Shown: positions 19,174 through 27,000 of the stretch, piece by piece
Layout: every line of letters begins with the position of its first letter
Position numbering within the stretch: the first letter of the stretch is position 1
Notes under the pieces: model-generated
The model's input: the letters and a program-made list of their open reading frames with translations, nothing else
Databases searched by the model: none
What the model was told of the DNA's origin: nothing
DNA from: Chryseobacterium sp. RU37D
GTDB taxonomy: Bacteria > Bacteroidota > Bacteroidia > Flavobacteriales > Weeksellaceae
Direction of reading: 5' to 3'
Length of the DNA stretch: 64,000 nt
NCBI RefSeq assembly: GCF_900156075.1
Contig: NZ_FTMM01000015.1
Location: 1-64,000, forward strand
Position numbers and translations under genes: made by a program

Positions 19174-19662
19174 TTATTTATTATCATAGAATTCAAACAA
19201 ATATTCATTCTTAAATTCAATTTCAAAAGCAATTAGCATTTCAAGATATTCTTCTTTAAAACTTTTCTTAGAATGATGCTTTTCCTGATTCATAACATAA
19301 TTTACAACTTTTTCCTTCTGACTTTTTGCATAATAAAATGCCCCGTAACCTTCCTGCCAAGAAAATTTACCCCAACATAATTTTTTATCATTAATAAAAT
19401 TTGAGGATTCAATTTTAACCGTTTTAATCAATTCCGGAATTGTAATCTGCAAATTTTTATAACTGAAGAAAATATGAAGATGATCAGGATTTGCATAAAT
19501 AGCCAATACTTTTTGTTTTTTATTGCTAAATATTCCACAAATGTACCGTTCAATCTCTCCTCTTACTTCAGATTTAATTTTAATATCACGCCCCTTTGTA
19601 GCAAAAACAACCTGAAGATAAATCTGTGTATATGTATTAGGCATAAATTTTATTTTCATCAT
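19174..19662 (-). CDS. REP-associated tyrosine transposase (IS200/IS605-like, RAYT)
   Basis: Y1-family single-strand DNA nuclease. The HUH motif is H61-L-H63 in ANPDHLHIFF, the catalytic tyrosine is Y122 in VVNYVMNQEKHH, and the family block SWQEGYGAFYY is at 101-111. Length (162) is typical. The true start may be M7 (MPNTYTQIYLQVV), the usual RAYT start. Unlike an IS200, it has no IS ends. Instead both flanks carry CCTACGG-type hairpins, as expected for a RAYT acting on REP sequences. It sits alone between purL and purB. Activity cannot be judged, but all catalytic residues are present. Confidence 0.88.
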   Translation of the reverse strand: MMKIKFMPNTYTQIYLQVVFATKGRDIKIKSEVRGEIERYICGIFSNKKQKVLAIYANPDHLHIFFSYKNLQITIPELIKTVKIESSNFINDKKLCWGKFSWQEGYGAFYYAKSQKEKVVNYVMNQEKHHSKKSFKEEYLEMLIAFEIEFKNEYLFEFYDNK

Positions 19663-19675
19663 TTTTACAAAGATA

Positions 19676-19788
19676 GCATTCCTACGGAATGCCCCATCAT
19701 GACGGCCAATTTTCTACACAGATTTTATTCCTACGGAATAATTTATTTATTAAGCTTTAAATAAAATATGCAGCCCAAAAGACTGCAT
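19676..19788. repeat. REP hairpins on the 5' side of the RAYT gene
   Basis: GCATTCC-TAC-GGAATGC at 19676-19692 and TTATTCC-TAC-GGAATAA at 19725-19741 are perfect 7-bp stems with loop TAC; the second is preceded by CTACACAGAT, as on the other side of the gene. A weaker pair, ATGCAG and CTGCAT, lies at 19769-19788. The first overlaps the region just upstream of the RAYT start codon. Confidence 0.8.
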
Positions 19789-19794
19789 ATAATA

Positions 19795-21222
19795 TTATAC
19801 TTTAAGATCAGCCTCTAATCCTATCAAATCTTTGTTTGCGTCAATAATCGGTTGGACTTCATTTGCGATGAATTCCTCCGTCTGAATTGGTGCAAAACCG
19901 ATGAAGTTTTTAGGATCAAGAACTTCTTTTAATTTTGATTTATCTAGTTTTAATGAATCGTCATTCAGGATTCTTTCGATAAGGTCGTTTTCTTTCCCTT
20001 CTTCTTTTACCTTTTTAGACGCTTCCATTGAATGAACCCTGATTACTTCGTGGATTTCCTGACGGTCGCCACCAGCTTTTACTTCTTCCATGATGATATA
20101 TTCTGTCGCCATGAAAGGAAGTTCTTCCATAATATGTTTGTTGATTCTATTTGGATATACGACAATTCCGTTCATGATGTTGTTCCAAATCAATAGAATT
20201 GCATCAACTGCTAAGAAAGCTTGAGGAATTGTTAATCTCTTGTTTGCAGAATCGTCTAATGTTCTTTCAAACCATTGTGTTGAAGCCACCATTGCAGAAC
20301 TTGTAGTTAAAGACATTACATATTTTGCCAATGCTCCGATTCTTTCGCTTCTCATTGGATTACGCTTGTAAGCCATTGCAGATGAACCAATTTGGTTTTT
20401 CTCGAATGGTTCTTCAATTTCTTTTAAATTTTGAAGAAGACGTAAATCATTTGTGAATTTATGCGCAGATTGTGCAATATTTCCTAATAACGCAACAACT
20501 TTAGCATCGATTTTTCTGTCATAAGTTTGTCCGGAAACTCCGAAAACTTTTTCGAAACCGAATCTTTTTGACAATTCTTTATCTAAATGTTTTACTTTAG
20601 AATAATCTCCGTTGAAAAGTTCAAGGAAACTTGCAGCAGTTCCTGTCGTACCTTTTACTCCTCTAAATCTCAATGTTTCTAAAAAGAAATCAAGCTCCTC
20701 GATATCAAGAACTAAACTTTGTAACCAAAGTGTTGCTCTTTTTCCAACAGTTGTTAACTGAGCCGGTTGGAAATGTGTAAATCCTAAAGTCGGTAAATCT
20801 TTATACTGAATAGCAAAATCAGATAAATTTTTCATTACGTTCACCAACTTTTTCTTTAAAATTAAAAGTCCGTCACGGATTTGAATTAAATCTGTATTAT
20901 CTCCTACAAACGCTGAAGTTGCTCCCAAATGAATAATTCCTTTTGCGGAAGGTGCTACATCACCATAAGCGTGAACGTGAGCCATCACATCGTGTCTGAA
21001 TTTTTTCTCGTATTGAGCAGCTTTTTCATAATCAATGTTTTCGGCATTAGCCTTCAATTCAGCGATCTGCTCGTCTGTAATTTCAAGACCAAGGTCTTTT
21101 TCGATTTCAGCAAGAGCTATCCAAAGCTTTCTCCAGGTACGGAATTTATTGTTATGAGAGAAGTTAAATAACATTTCTTCACTGGAGTAGCGCTCTTCCA
21201 ATGGATTTTTGTAGGAATTCAT
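19795..21222 (-). CDS. purB: Adenylosuccinate lyase
   Basis: Acts twice in purine metabolism, releasing fumarate from SAICAR and from adenylosuccinate. The superfamily signature SSAMAYKRNPMRSE, whose serine is catalytic, is near residues 281-294. HLGATSAFVGDNTD (about 96-109) and THFQPAQLTTVGKR (about 154-167) are the two other active-site blocks, the latter containing the general acid histidine. 475 residues is the normal size for the Bacteroidota enzyme. Upstream lies only the intergenic repeat at 21374-21480. Confidence 0.95.
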   Translation of the reverse strand: MNSYKNPLEERYSSEEMLFNFSHNNKFRTWRKLWIALAEIEKDLGLEITDEQIAELKANAENIDYEKAAQYEKKFRHDVMAHVHAYGDVAPSAKGIIHLGATSAFVGDNTDLIQIRDGLLILKKKLVNVMKNLSDFAIQYKDLPTLGFTHFQPAQLTTVGKRATLWLQSLVLDIEELDFFLETLRFRGVKGTTGTAASFLELFNGDYSKVKHLDKELSKRFGFEKVFGVSGQTYDRKIDAKVVALLGNIAQSAHKFTNDLRLLQNLKEIEEPFEKNQIGSSAMAYKRNPMRSERIGALAKYVMSLTTSSAMVASTQWFERTLDDSANKRLTIPQAFLAVDAILLIWNNIMNGIVVYPNRINKHIMEELPFMATEYIIMEEVKAGGDRQEIHEVIRVHSMEASKKVKEEGKENDLIERILNDDSLKLDKSKLKEVLDPKNFIGFAPIQTEEFIANEVQPIIDANKDLIGLEADLKV

Positions 21223-21373
21223 TCTTTTCTTTTACTTTTTGATATGTAAAAGTACGCTTTTTTGGCGAGAGATAAAAATGCTTTTTAAACACAAATTGCA
21301 CTAATTTTTCACCAATTTCCATTATTCTGGAAGCTCGTAAATTTTATAGTTTTTGCTGTCCTTGAAATAATTA

Positions 21374-21480
21374 CTGCCACCCTAGCCCCGATAGAAACGG
21401 CATCCTTTTTTGTTGCGGCCGCAGCAAAGCGGAGGCCGTAACAAAAAAGATATAGTGGATAGCGGGAAAAGCTCCCTTTT
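21374..21480 (+). repeat. Dispersed intergenic hairpin element, copy A
   Basis: Begins CTGCCACCCTAGCCCCGAT and ends TAGTGGATAGCGGGAAAAGC, two ends shared with copies at 25410 and 58712. The centre is a strong hairpin: CTTTTTTGTT-G-CGGCC (21405-21420) pairs with GGCCG-T-AACAAAAAAG (21434-21449). It lies between the start of purB and the end of the next gene. An open minus-strand frame across it is accidental. Confidence 0.8.
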
Positions 21481-21510
21481 AAAAATGAATAATGAGTAAT
21501 GGGTAATAAA

Positions 21511-21534
21511 AAAGCCACTCTTTCGAATGGCTTT
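21511..21534 (-). terminator. Terminator after the secreted-protein gene
   Basis: AAAGCCA and TGGCTTT pair across a ten-base loop, and on the minus strand are followed by TTTTTATT. It lies 16 bases beyond the stop of the gene ending at 21550. Confidence 0.7.
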
Positions 21535-21549
21535 AAATGTATCATTTAT

Positions 21550-21957
21550 TTATTGGTAAATCACTACATTATCTTTTTTAATCTGATAGCTTTTCTTGTA
21601 AGGAACCAAAACGTAGCTGTTTTTAATATGGCTGCCACTTTTCCAGCTTTTTGATTTTCCCTGTCTTTCCAGAATGATGCTTTTTGCACTTCCATCAGGA
21701 ATAAAAACTTCTGCTTTCGACATGTTTTTATTAAAAATTACAGCAGTTCCTGTTGTATAGCCTTTTTCTGATTTTACTTCATTCAACTGGATCTTTTGTT
21801 CAAAAACCCTAACACAATCGTTTTTAATCTGAGAATATGTATATCCTGCTGATCCTTTACAGCCGTGGGCATCTTTATCTCCACCTAACACGGGTGTTTT
21901 TTGTGCAAAAGCTAAAGAACCGAAAATCATAGCGCTGAATAAAATTGTTTTTTTCAT
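21550..21957 (-). CDS. Small secreted protein with DUF333-like N-terminal motif
   Basis: 135 residues; signal peptide 1-18 ending AFAQ. The mature N-terminus HGCKGSAGYTYSQIKNDCVR carries the C-x-x-S-A-G-[YF]-x-W/Y spacing seen in short periplasmic DUF333-type and related Bacteroidota proteins, with two cysteines that could form a disulfide. The rest is a beta-rich region with FIPDGSAKSIILERQ. Function unknown. It has its own terminator and stands alone. Confidence 0.65.
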   Translation of the reverse strand: MKKTILFSAMIFGSLAFAQKTPVLGGDKDAHGCKGSAGYTYSQIKNDCVRVFEQKIQLNEVKSEKGYTTGTAVIFNKNMSKAEVFIPDGSAKSIILERQGKSKSWKSGSHIKNSYVLVPYKKSYQIKKDNVVIYQ

Positions 21958-22036
21958 TTTGTATTTAATTTATAGCTACCACAATATTAATAAAAATTAT
22001 GCCAAAGTAGGGATATATTAATCAAATAAAATTTAA

Positions 22037-22059
22037 AAACCACCTGATTTAGGTGGTTT
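22037..22059 (-). terminator. Terminator after the GH3 gene
   Basis: AAACCACCT and AGGTGGTTT form a 9-bp stem with loop GATTT; on the minus strand a T-rich tract follows. It probably closes the polysaccharide locus, 24 bases beyond the GH3 stop. Confidence 0.8.
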
Positions 22060-22082
22060 AAAAGTGACTTATTCTGTCTAGT

Positions 22083-24410
22083 TTATTTTGTCCAGTTTAT
22101 TTTGGTGTGTTTTACGTCTTCTGAATTGGTACCAATCATAATATCAAATTCTCCCGGCTCCCAATCGTATTTCAGTTCTCCATTGTAGAATTTAAGGTTT
22201 TCAGGAGTGATATTGAAGGTAACTTTTTTGGATTCTCCTTTTTTCAGTATTATCTTCTGAAATCCTTTCAATTCTTTTACAGGTCTTGTGATGCTCCCCA
22301 CCATATCCCTGATATATAACTGAACAACCTCAGCACCATCATAGTTACCTGAATTCGTTACTGTTACCGAAGCCTGGATAGTTTGATTTCCTTTAGGATT
22401 TGCATCCGAAACCGTAATATCAGAATAATTGAATTTTGTATAGCTTAAACCATAACCAAACGGATACAATGGTGTATTACATTCATCCATATAGTTGGAA
22501 CGGAATCTCTGGTATTCACATTTATCCACTAAAGCTTGATCTAAAGGGCGTCCCGTATTTTTAGCATTATAATAAATCGGAACCTGGCCTAAACTTCTTG
22601 GGAAGGTCATTGGCAGCTTTCCTGAAGGATTTACTTTCCCGAAAAGTACATCAGCGATGGCATTTCCAGCCTCTGAACCTGCAAACCAGGCATTAAGAAT
22701 GGCATCAGGAGTGTCTTTCACATTAGTTAAAGCTAACGGACGGCCTGTGAAAAGAACCATTGCAATTGGTTTTCCGGTCTTTTTTAATTCATTTAATAAA
22801 TCAACCTGAGACTGTGGAATCGTAATTTCAGTTCTTGAAGAAGATTCACCGCTCATTTCCGCAGATTCTCCGATAGCTAAAACGATAACGTCTGCTTTAT
22901 TAGCCACATCAACAGCTTCTTTTAACAAAGCTTCTTTGGAACGGTTGTCTCTGTCTGTTTTTTTACCATGAGCAGCATAAATATCTTCCAATTTTGCATC
23001 GTAATCAATATTGGCTCCTTTAGCTGAAATGAATTTCACGTCTTTTCCGTAGTTAGCCTGAAGACCCTGCATCAGATTTACCGCTTTGTCATGTTGTGCA
23101 GCAACACTCCATGTTCCGGCCATATTCAAAGAATTGTTTACCAACGGGCCAATTACTGCTACTGTCCCTGATTTTTTCAAAGGCAATACCTGGTTTTCAT
23201 TTTTCATCAAAACCATTGACTGAGCTGCGGCGCTTCTTGCAATATTTCTGTTTTCCATATTGTAGACTTCCCTGGCGGCTAATTTTGCATCACCATATCG
23301 GTAAGGATCGTCAAATAATCCTAAATCGTATTTCGCTTCCAGAATCCTTCTGGCTGCCATATCTATCTCAGCCTGAGTGATTTTTCCTTCGTCAAGGGAT
23401 TTTTTAAGAGTGGTTAAAAATCCTTCTCCTACCATATCCATATCAATTCCGGCTTTTAAAGCTAAGGCTGAAACCTGCTGCAGATCACCCATTCCGTGAT
23501 CTGTCATTTCGTTGATTCCGGTATAGTCGGTTACCACGAATCCTTTAAAGTTCCATTTATTTCTTAAAACTTCGGTCTGAAGCCATCTGTTTCCAGTAGC
23601 AGGAACTCCGTCCACTTCATTAAAAGAGGCCATTACAGAAGCTACTCCTGCATCTACTGCTGCTTTGTAAGGTGGGAAATATTCATTGAACATTCTTACG
23701 TGGCTCATATCAACCGTATTGTAATCTCGTCCCGCTTCTCCGGCTCCATACAAAGCAAAATGTTTTACGCAAGCTAAAATTGTATTGCTTAAAGAAAGGT
23801 CTTTTCCCTGATATCCGTAGACCATATTTTTGGAAACTTCACTTCCTAAATATGGGTCTTCGCCGGAACCTTCAGAAACCCTTCCCCATCTTGGCTCACG
23901 GGAGATGTCTACCATTGGCGAGAATGTCCAGTTGATCCCATCAGAAGAGGCTTCTTTTGCCGCTACTCTCGCTGACTGCTGAACAAGATTCATATCCCAT
24001 GAAGCTGCTAAGCCTAAGGGAATGGGGAAAGTGGTTTCGTATCCGTGTATAACATCCATCCCAAAAATCAAGGGGATTTTCAGACGGCTTTTCTCTACTG
24101 CTACTTTCTGAACTGCTCTGATTTTATCAGCTCCTTTTATATTGAAAAGTCCGCCAACCAATCCTTTTTCGATTTTTTTGCCGATATCTGAACTTTGTGC
24201 CAATCCGGTTGTAAAGTCTCCTGAACTCGGTAAATTCAGCTGTCCGATTTTTTCATCCAATGTCATTTTCGATAAAAGATTATCTACAAAAGCTTTCTTT
24301 TTGGATTGATACTGAGCCGTCTGATAAGACTGAACGGGCTTTGTTACCATTTCCTGAGCCGAAAACACAGGAGAAAGCGCTAAAGTCGCGATTACAATTA
24401 ACTTTCTCAT
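22083..24410 (-). CDS. bglX: GH3 family beta-glucosidase
   Basis: Periplasmic exo-acting beta-glucosidase. Signal peptide 1-18 (ending FSAQ). The GH3 N-terminal barrel covers about 40-380 with KHF at 216-218 and the nucleophile D295 in GFVVTDYTG. A C-terminal alpha/beta sandwich (about 400-620) holds AIGESAEMSGESSSR, and a fibronectin-III-like domain ends the protein. Architecture and 775 residues match BglX. Next to a GH144-type glucanase and SusC/D, its likely job is to release glucose from sophoro-oligosaccharides taken up into the periplasm. Substrate is inferred from the neighbours. Confidence 0.93.
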   Translation of the reverse strand: MRKLIVIATLALSPVFSAQEMVTKPVQSYQTAQYQSKKKAFVDNLLSKMTLDEKIGQLNLPSSGDFTTGLAQSSDIGKKIEKGLVGGLFNIKGADKIRAVQKVAVEKSRLKIPLIFGMDVIHGYETTFPIPLGLAASWDMNLVQQSARVAAKEASSDGINWTFSPMVDISREPRWGRVSEGSGEDPYLGSEVSKNMVYGYQGKDLSLSNTILACVKHFALYGAGEAGRDYNTVDMSHVRMFNEYFPPYKAAVDAGVASVMASFNEVDGVPATGNRWLQTEVLRNKWNFKGFVVTDYTGINEMTDHGMGDLQQVSALALKAGIDMDMVGEGFLTTLKKSLDEGKITQAEIDMAARRILEAKYDLGLFDDPYRYGDAKLAAREVYNMENRNIARSAAAQSMVLMKNENQVLPLKKSGTVAVIGPLVNNSLNMAGTWSVAAQHDKAVNLMQGLQANYGKDVKFISAKGANIDYDAKLEDIYAAHGKKTDRDNRSKEALLKEAVDVANKADVIVLAIGESAEMSGESSSRTEITIPQSQVDLLNELKKTGKPIAMVLFTGRPLALTNVKDTPDAILNAWFAGSEAGNAIADVLFGKVNPSGKLPMTFPRSLGQVPIYYNAKNTGRPLDQALVDKCEYQRFRSNYMDECNTPLYPFGYGLSYTKFNYSDITVSDANPKGNQTIQASVTVTNSGNYDGAEVVQLYIRDMVGSITRPVKELKGFQKIILKKGESKKVTFNITPENLKFYNGELKYDWEPGEFDIMIGTNSEDVKHTKINWTK

Positions 24411-24572
24411 AAATCTATCTTCTTTATTATTTCTATTTTTTTGTTTTTTAAATAATTTATTTTAACGCAAAGCTCGCAAAGATTTTTTTTAAATTATCCT
24501 GCATATTTTTCGATCGCAAGGGCGTTTCACTCAGCAATTGATAACAACTTTCTATAAAATTACTAATATTAT

Positions 24573-25277
24573 TTATTTTTTTCTCTGAGAAAGCATCCAT
24601 TCATATAATTTTGGATTTGAATAGGTGGAATCCCAAGAATTGTGATTGTCATCCGGAAAAATCGTCAACGTTACTGTCGGGTTAATTTTTTTCACCGCCT
24701 GGTACATGTTGATTGAATTTACTGGCGAAACGATATCGTCATTTCCACCATGAAAAATTTTAATGGGCAGATTTTTATACCGTTCAACATTTGCTTCCAT
24801 GACTCTGTCTGCAGGTGCGCAAACTGCTGCTACAGCCGCAAACATTTCAGGATGCTCCATCGCTAGCTTCCAGGTGCCCCAACCTCCCATGGAAAGGCCG
24901 GTAAGATAGATCCTTGAGGAATCAATCTTATATTTCTTCTGGATTTCTTTAATCAAATTATAAATGGTAACCGTATCCCACCATGTATTTTCAGGGCATT
25001 GGGGCGCTAAAATAGCAACAGGTTCTTTGATCAGATTTTTATACGTGAACGGACTGTGCGCTTTTACCATCTCCAGATTATTTCCCCTTTCTCCGGAACC
25101 ATGCAGAAATACAATCAAAGGAATGCTTCCTTTTGCTTTCTGAGGATAATCAATAATATAGGAAATTTTTTCCTGCCTTTTAAATTCTTTGTTTAATTCT
25201 GCTTTGATCTCCTGAGCGTTTAAACTCATTGATAATTGCAGAAGGAATAGGGGTAAATGGTTTAATTTTAATTTCAC
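24573..25277 (-). CDS. Secreted alpha/beta hydrolase (esterase/peptidase-like)
   Basis: Carboxylesterase-type alpha/beta hydrolase of about 234 residues. From the GTG start at 25277 it has a signal-peptide-like segment (VKLKLNHLPLFLLQLSMS). An upstream ATG at 25319 is possible but would add a stretch of non-signal residues. The triad is visible: Ser in GLSMGGWGTW, Asp in HGGNDDIV and His in DDNHNSW; the oxyanion region is FLHGSGERG. It lies between the GH144 and GH3 genes, so it may remove acyl groups from the glycan, but an unrelated role is possible. Confidence 0.82.
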   Translation of the reverse strand: MKLKLNHLPLFLLQLSMSLNAQEIKAELNKEFKRQEKISYIIDYPQKAKGSIPLIVFLHGSGERGNNLEMVKAHSPFTYKNLIKEPVAILAPQCPENTWWDTVTIYNLIKEIQKKYKIDSSRIYLTGLSMGGWGTWKLAMEHPEMFAAVAAVCAPADRVMEANVERYKNLPIKIFHGGNDDIVSPVNSINMYQAVKKINPTVTLTIFPDDNHNSWDSTYSNPKLYEWMLSQRKK

Positions 25278-25409
25278 TATCAAAATTTTATAAGTTTTGG
25301 TTAAAGCCAAATTGACCAATCTTTTCCAAGCGGGCTAAAACCCGTTTCTATTGATGGAAAAGGACTGCCACCAATGGTGGCTGAGGCTCCCGAAGCCACT
25401 AATCCTGCT

Positions 25410-25526
25410 ACCCTAGCCCCGATTGAGCGGCCTGTTTGAGCTCTTTTCATTTTTCGAGGTTGCGGCGGCTCCGCCGCCGCAACCTCGAAAAATGAAAAAG
25501 CGAGTAGCGAAAGCGGGAAATAGCTT
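25410..25526 (+). repeat. Dispersed intergenic hairpin element, copy B
   Basis: Shares ends ACCCTAGCCCCGAT and TAGCGAAAGCGGGAAATAGC with the copies at 21374 and 58712. The centre is a perfect 27-bp stem with loop TCC: 25443-25469 pairs with 25473-25499, including GGTTGCGGCGGC against GCCGCCGCAACC. Just before it, 25337-25405 holds further short hairpins (GCGGGCTAAAACCCG; CCACCAATGGTGG; GTGGC/GCCAC). Confidence 0.85.
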
Positions 25527-25534
25527 TTAAGAAA

Positions 25535-26923
25535 TTATTTAATGTTATATTTTTCTGATTTAAAACTTAATTTCTTTAATCCCTGCTGAATTTCCGGAGC
25601 ATTCATGAATAATTTCCATAAAAATCCTGTCCTGTAATTTTCAATCATCGGAGCAATAGTCCCCTGGTCAATTGCCAGATATCTTGGTGTTGTCCAATTA
25701 TTATAATGAATTGAAGTGGCATCATAAGGTCCTGCAGATCCGATAAATTCTGGCTTTTGGGTATAGATAAACCTCAGAAAATCCATAGATTCTTTGGGTG
25801 AATACGGAAAGCTGCTCAGTGCGGCTGTAGGAGTGATTACACCGTGGTCGTTTTGTGGAAAATGCGCATTGTAGCCTACTCCGCCGTTTTCATTTCTGGA
25901 ATAACTTGCCGTCAAGCCCCAATAATTCGGGCCGTAACCTTTCCATTGCTTTGGATTTTCAACGCAGTATCTGTAGTCGATGAGGACTTGATTTTTATTT
26001 AAATCAAAATAATTTTTAATAAGCTTATCCGACAGATTAATAGGATCCAGCCCGATATACGAATAATGTGCCCAGAAAAGCGGTCCGCCGTATTCTTGTG
26101 CTCCATTGTGCTTTACGTACATGGGAAGCCCGTATTTTTCTTTGTCTGTAAGATAAGTTCCGTTTCTTGTCCAGCCTTTGTAATATGTTTCGGCATCGAT
26201 AGGATATGTTGGTGAGGAAGCGGCTAGAATATAGGTTATCAAGCATTCATTATAGCCTTCCAAAGGAAAATTCATTTCCCATTGATATTCTGGCGACCAG
26301 TGCCAGTATAAAACTTTCTGGCCGCCTTTGGTGTACCAGTTCCATTGAATTCCTTTCCAAAGTTCATCACATTTTTGCGCTAATGCTTTTTCTTCTGCAT
26401 TTCCGTTTTTGAAATATTCACGTACCATTAAAATCCCGGAAGTAAGAAATGCTGTTTCTACAAGATCTCCTCCGTTATCTTTTTTCCCAAAAGGAACGGT
26501 TTTTCCTGTTTCACCATTAATCCAATGTGACCAGGCTCCTTTGTGGCGATCGGCCCTTGCGAGAAAATCCATCATGGTGGTCAATCGTTCCACCGCATCT
26601 TTTCTGGGAATGAAACCTCTTTTGATGCCTACTAAAATTGTTGCCAGTCCGAAACCTGAACCCCCAGTTGTGATTACATGCTTATCATTATCGGGATAAA
26701 TATTGTCTTCATGGTAGCGTTCTCTGCCCAACATAGAATTTGGCTCTGCATAATCCCAAAAGTATTTCAAAGCATCTTTCTGAACCCTGTCCATAAGCTG
26801 TTCATCAGTAATATCACTTTTTACCTTCTGACTTTGAGCATTTGAGGGTTTTTGTGTCTGTAATTTCTTGCAGGATGCCGTGAATATTGATACGGCTGTC
26901 ATTGCTAGTACAATCCTTTTCAT
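25535..26923 (-). CDS. GH144-type endo-beta-1,2-glucanase (glycoamylase-like family) lipoprotein
   Basis: Predicted to cut beta-1,2-glucan to sophoro-oligosaccharides. Lipobox FTASC at Cys18 points to an outer- or surface-membrane lipoprotein. The remaining 430 or so residues are an (alpha/alpha)6 glycoamylase-like domain (PF10091 type): FWDYAEPNSML near 54-64, GGSGFGLA near 87-94, WHWSPEYQWEMNFPLEGYNECLITY near 208-232, and GGVGYNAHFPQNDHGVITPTA near 345-365. The family holds GH144 beta-1,2-glucanases, and the neighbours (GH3, SusC/D) fit. Other specificities in this fold are possible. Confidence 0.82.
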   Translation of the reverse strand: MKRIVLAMTAVSIFTASCKKLQTQKPSNAQSQKVKSDITDEQLMDRVQKDALKYFWDYAEPNSMLGRERYHEDNIYPDNDKHVITTGGSGFGLATILVGIKRGFIPRKDAVERLTTMMDFLARADRHKGAWSHWINGETGKTVPFGKKDNGGDLVETAFLTSGILMVREYFKNGNAEEKALAQKCDELWKGIQWNWYTKGGQKVLYWHWSPEYQWEMNFPLEGYNECLITYILAASSPTYPIDAETYYKGWTRNGTYLTDKEKYGLPMYVKHNGAQEYGGPLFWAHYSYIGLDPINLSDKLIKNYFDLNKNQVLIDYRYCVENPKQWKGYGPNYWGLTASYSRNENGGVGYNAHFPQNDHGVITPTAALSSFPYSPKESMDFLRFIYTQKPEFIGSAGPYDATSIHYNNWTTPRYLAIDQGTIAPMIENYRTGFLWKLFMNAPEIQQGLKKLSFKSEKYNIK

Positions 26924-26955
26924 AATGTTTCAATTTAAAATTCATCCCTAAAAGA

Positions 26956-26979
26956 AGAGGAGAACTTTCATTCTCCTCT
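26956..26979. terminator. Hairpin between susD-like and glucanase genes
   Basis: AGAGGAGAA and TTCTCCTCT form a perfect 9-bp stem with a six-base loop. No long T run follows on the minus strand, so it may be a partial terminator or a 3'-end stabiliser that lowers downstream gene expression relative to SusC/D. Confidence 0.6.
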
Positions 26980-27000
26980 AAAGTTTATTGATTAATTTTT

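Noticed and set aside
21309..21545. A 79-codon minus-strand reading frame
   Set aside because: It runs through copy A of the intergenic hairpin element and the terminator; the amino-acid sequence (AAAATKKDAV...) reflects the repeat, not a gene.
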